A DNA stretch of 64,000 bases, from assembly GCA_900542185.1 (NCBI GenBank), contig UQMZ01000008.1:31405-95404 (forward strand). Direction: 5' to 3'. Source of the stretch: an uncultured Bacteroidales bacterium. Lineage in GTDB: Bacteria; Bacteroidota; Bacteroidia; Bacteroidales; Muribaculaceae. Position 1 is the first letter of the stretch; every line of letters starts with the position of its first letter. Position numbers and translations under genes: made by a program. Below the pieces are notes generated by a model. The model had not been told where the DNA came from. It worked only from the letters and a program-made list of their open reading frames with translations, and did not search any database. Shown here piece after piece: positions 62,128 through 64,000 of the stretch.

Positions 62128-63819
62128 TCATCGGCGCACATTGCGCGACAGCGCTATCTCGAATGCCTTGTCGTAGTTGAGGATGAAGAATTTCCAGTCG
62201 GCCTTGGCTGCGGTGAGGAACGCTAAGTTGCGTGCCTTGAGCCGGAGGCTGACGTCTTCGGTGATGTATTCCAGCGCGGCCATCCGTATCAGCGCGGCTG
62301 CCTGGGCGTAGTTGGAATCCGTGCGGTCCACCACATATACGCCGCTTTTCATCAGCCCGTTCTGGAAATTGTCGAGCACCCACTGACCGAAACCGGCCTT
62401 GTCGTCGGTGATGGTGGGCACTCCGAACGCCACGCTCTCGAGCGGTGTGTAGCCCCAGGGCTCGTAGTAGCTGGGGAACATAGTCAGGTCGAGTGCCGGC
62501 AACAGGTCGTAGTAAGTGATGTCCACCACGCCGTCGTGTCCGTCCAGATAGCTGGGCACATATATGACGCGCAGCTTCTTCAGTTTGCCTTCGCCCTGCA
62601 GCTGCTCGATGCGGCGGCACACCTCGTCCTCGCCCTCGTTGTTGAGGCGGTGTGTCAGATAGTCGGGCTGAGTCTTGACGGCACCGTCGAAGTACAGGTT
62701 GGTCACCACGTCGCCCGAAGGCTCCTTGACCCATCCGGGCACCAGCACGAATGCCAGGGCCTCCTGGTCGGCGGGAAGTTCCTGCTCCAGACCGGCAAGT
62801 ACATCGAGGTACATATCCAGACCCTTGTTGCGGTACTCATGACGTCCCGACGTCGCTATAATAAAGGTGTCAGGTCCATACTGATGTCCTGTCACGGCTT
62901 TCGCTACTGTCAGCAGCTTGTCGCGGCCATCCTTGCGCAGGCGGTTGTACTTCACGGTCTTGGGCACGAAGTCCGGCTCAAAGCCGTTGGGCGTCACCAC
63001 CTGGGGCCGGATCTGCAGCAGCTGTTCGCATTCGCGGGCGGTCACTTCGCTCACGGTGGTGAAGCAGTCGGCGTTGTGGGCGGCGGCTTTCTCCAGGCTG
63101 TGCTTCGACTGCATGTTGAGCTCCACGGCCATCTGGTCGCCGTTGTACTGATGGAAATAATCGTACAGAGGCTTGCCGTTGCCGCAGATGCTCCGGCCTA
63201 TGCTTGTAGCGTGGGTGGTGAAGATGGTGCTGACGCGGGGTTCGCGGTTCTTGAGATAGAGCAGCCCCATGCCTGTGGTCCATTCGTCGAAGTGTGCCAC
63301 GACGCGCGAGGGATTGGCCTTCAGGTGCTGGGTCAGCGCCTGGATCACGATGGCCGAAGCCACGGCGAAGGCACAGCTTTCCTCATAATCGCCGTACGAG
63401 TGCAGCGAGTCTACGCCATAGTCGCGCCACATCTCGCCGTATATATCGCTGAGATGGCGGGCGGTGTCGCCCCAGTTAACCAACACTACCTGCGGCGCGC
63501 CGGGGATGTCCCAGCGGCCCACACGGATGCTGATGCCCCAGGGCAGTTGCAGCTTCTGCTGCGCCTGCTTCAGCAGCGTCTTGCGCTCCTTAAAATAAGG
63601 AGAAGGATTATCTTCGTTCCACAGATCCGGACCGATGAAGATCAGTTTGTCGCCAAACTGCTCGCCGAGTGTCCGTGCTTTCGTCGACAACACCGCGTAG
63701 ATGCCTCCGACCTTGTTACATACCTCCCAGCTGGTCTCAAACAGCAGGTCTATCTGATTTGCCACGCTCGGCGTGGCGCCTTCCGATAAATCTTTCGCAA
63801 TGCTCTTGCGAGGTTCCAT
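62128..63819 (-). CDS. Glycogen synthase, GT3-like
   Basis: 563 residues. Early motif LLFETSWEVCNKVGGIYAVLSTKA, then HFDEWTTGMGLLYL, TTHATSIGRS, and in the second Rossmann domain TSGRHEYRNKGLDMYLDVLAGL and YYEPWGYTPLESVAFGVPTITDDKAGFG. These are features of the GT3 (eukaryotic GYS-like) glycogen synthases common in Bacteroidetes rather than the GT5 GlgA type. Transfers glucosyl units to glycogen. The partner glgP follows 71 bases downstream. Confidence 0.92.
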   Translation of the reverse strand: MEPRKSIAKDLSEGATPSVANQIDLLFETSWEVCNKVGGIYAVLSTKARTLGEQFGDKLIFIGPDLWNEDNPSPYFKERKTLLKQAQQKLQLPWGISIRVGRWDIPGAPQVVLVNWGDTARHLSDIYGEMWRDYGVDSLHSYGDYEESCAFAVASAIVIQALTQHLKANPSRVVAHFDEWTTGMGLLYLKNREPRVSTIFTTHATSIGRSICGNGKPLYDYFHQYNGDQMAVELNMQSKHSLEKAAAHNADCFTTVSEVTARECEQLLQIRPQVVTPNGFEPDFVPKTVKYNRLRKDGRDKLLTVAKAVTGHQYGPDTFIIATSGRHEYRNKGLDMYLDVLAGLEQELPADQEALAFVLVPGWVKEPSGDVVTNLYFDGAVKTQPDYLTHRLNNEGEDEVCRRIEQLQGEGKLKKLRVIYVPSYLDGHDGVVDITYYDLLPALDLTMFPSYYEPWGYTPLESVAFGVPTITDDKAGFGQWVLDNFQNGLMKSGVYVVDRTDSNYAQAAALIRMAALEYITEDVSLRLKARNLAFLTAAKADWKFFILNYDKAFEIALSRNVRR

Positions 63820-64000
63820 GTTTCTATTGTCTATTTTTGGCGCCTCACGGCCCTCCGGCTATGCGGCGCGTTTCTTTTTAGTAATTGTACGTCTGTTATC
63901 TTGACGATTATTTTGACGCTTAGACTCTGTTCCTTAAAAAATATTTACGCCAGGGTCGCAGATGTGCCTCAGATTTGGTCTTGCAGACTCAGGAGCATAG
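63820..64000. other. Intergenic region at window edge
   Basis: 181 bases upstream of the glycogen synthase. No TAnnTTTG promoter match was found. A short hairpin GTCT-TGC-AGAC at 63981-63991 lies near the edge; no gene was recognised. Confidence 0.4.

Noticed and set aside
1..64000. CRISPR arrays, rRNA or tRNA genes
   Set aside because: No regularly spaced direct repeats, no rRNA-like stretches and no cloverleaf with a T-loop GGTTCGANTCC pattern were seen; only short tandem or inverted repeats are present.

Overview
The window reads as a chromosomal segment from a member of the Bacteroidales, most likely a Muribaculaceae-type gut bacterium. The evidence is mixed: many start sites are preceded by the Bacteroidetes promoter form (TTTG or TTG, 19-20 bases, TAnnTTTG); there are type IX secretion (T9SS) sorting tails, a type III glutamine synthetase, LL-diaminopimelate aminotransferase, an EF-G2-type elongation factor and a DUF6377 regulator. 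The family-level assignment is inference; the order is well supported. Most genes are GC-rich. Three patches are visibly AT-rich and look acquired: about 3.6-4.95 kb, parts of 25.4-27.5 kb, and 48.2-50.8 kb.

Layout. 1-3.5 kb: a leftward operon of a protein of unknown function, a zinc-ribbon protein and a Ser/Thr kinase that runs off the window. 3.6-4.9 kb: an AbiF/AbiD-like HEPN gene with a structured leader RNA, a small ORF and a long palindrome. 5-14 kb: secreted glycosidases, an ion-channel-like protein with an odd filter, a leucine-rich repeat protein, a GH3 beta-glucosidase and a DUF6377 regulator. 14.2-25.4 kb: a long rightward run of housekeeping genes (BadF-type kinase, SGNH hydrolase, thioredoxin-fold protein, DoxX, mnmA, bifunctional nuclease, argR, an ArgC-like protein without its catalytic Cys, ssb, speA, truA, ligA). 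25.4-27.5 kb: an ATPase and a lipoprotein between inverted copies of a hairpin repeat. 27.5-35 kb: a MacAB-TolC-like exporter divergent from a two-component system. 35.6-44 kb: a leftward metabolic run (dapF, dapL, glnN, aminotransferase, flavodiiron protein, dedA, rpe). 44.4-48.1 kb: two near-duplicate Cys-rich secreted proteins flanking a gene that fuses an ECF sigma factor to an outer-membrane beta-barrel. 48.2-50.8 kb: AT-rich accessory genes with long direct repeats and a GNAT toxin-antitoxin pair. 50.9-64 kb: ferritin, an ECF sigma/anti-sigma set, an EF-G2-like factor, hemW, a DcaP-like porin, a 57-residue peptide coupled to a C39-like/VKOR membrane protein, thioredoxin, and glycogen phosphorylase and synthase.

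The most unusual item is the single-chain sigma factor-transmembrane helix-periplasmic linker-beta-barrel protein at 45245-46786. It looks like a fused version of the sigma factor plus dual-membrane-spanning anti-sigma pair known from Bacteroides, and it lies between two paralogous secreted proteins that may belong to the same circuit. Other items worth a second look are the AbiF-like gene with its leader RNA, the ArgC-like pseudoenzyme next to ArgR, and the small peptide next to the C39-like/VKOR protein.
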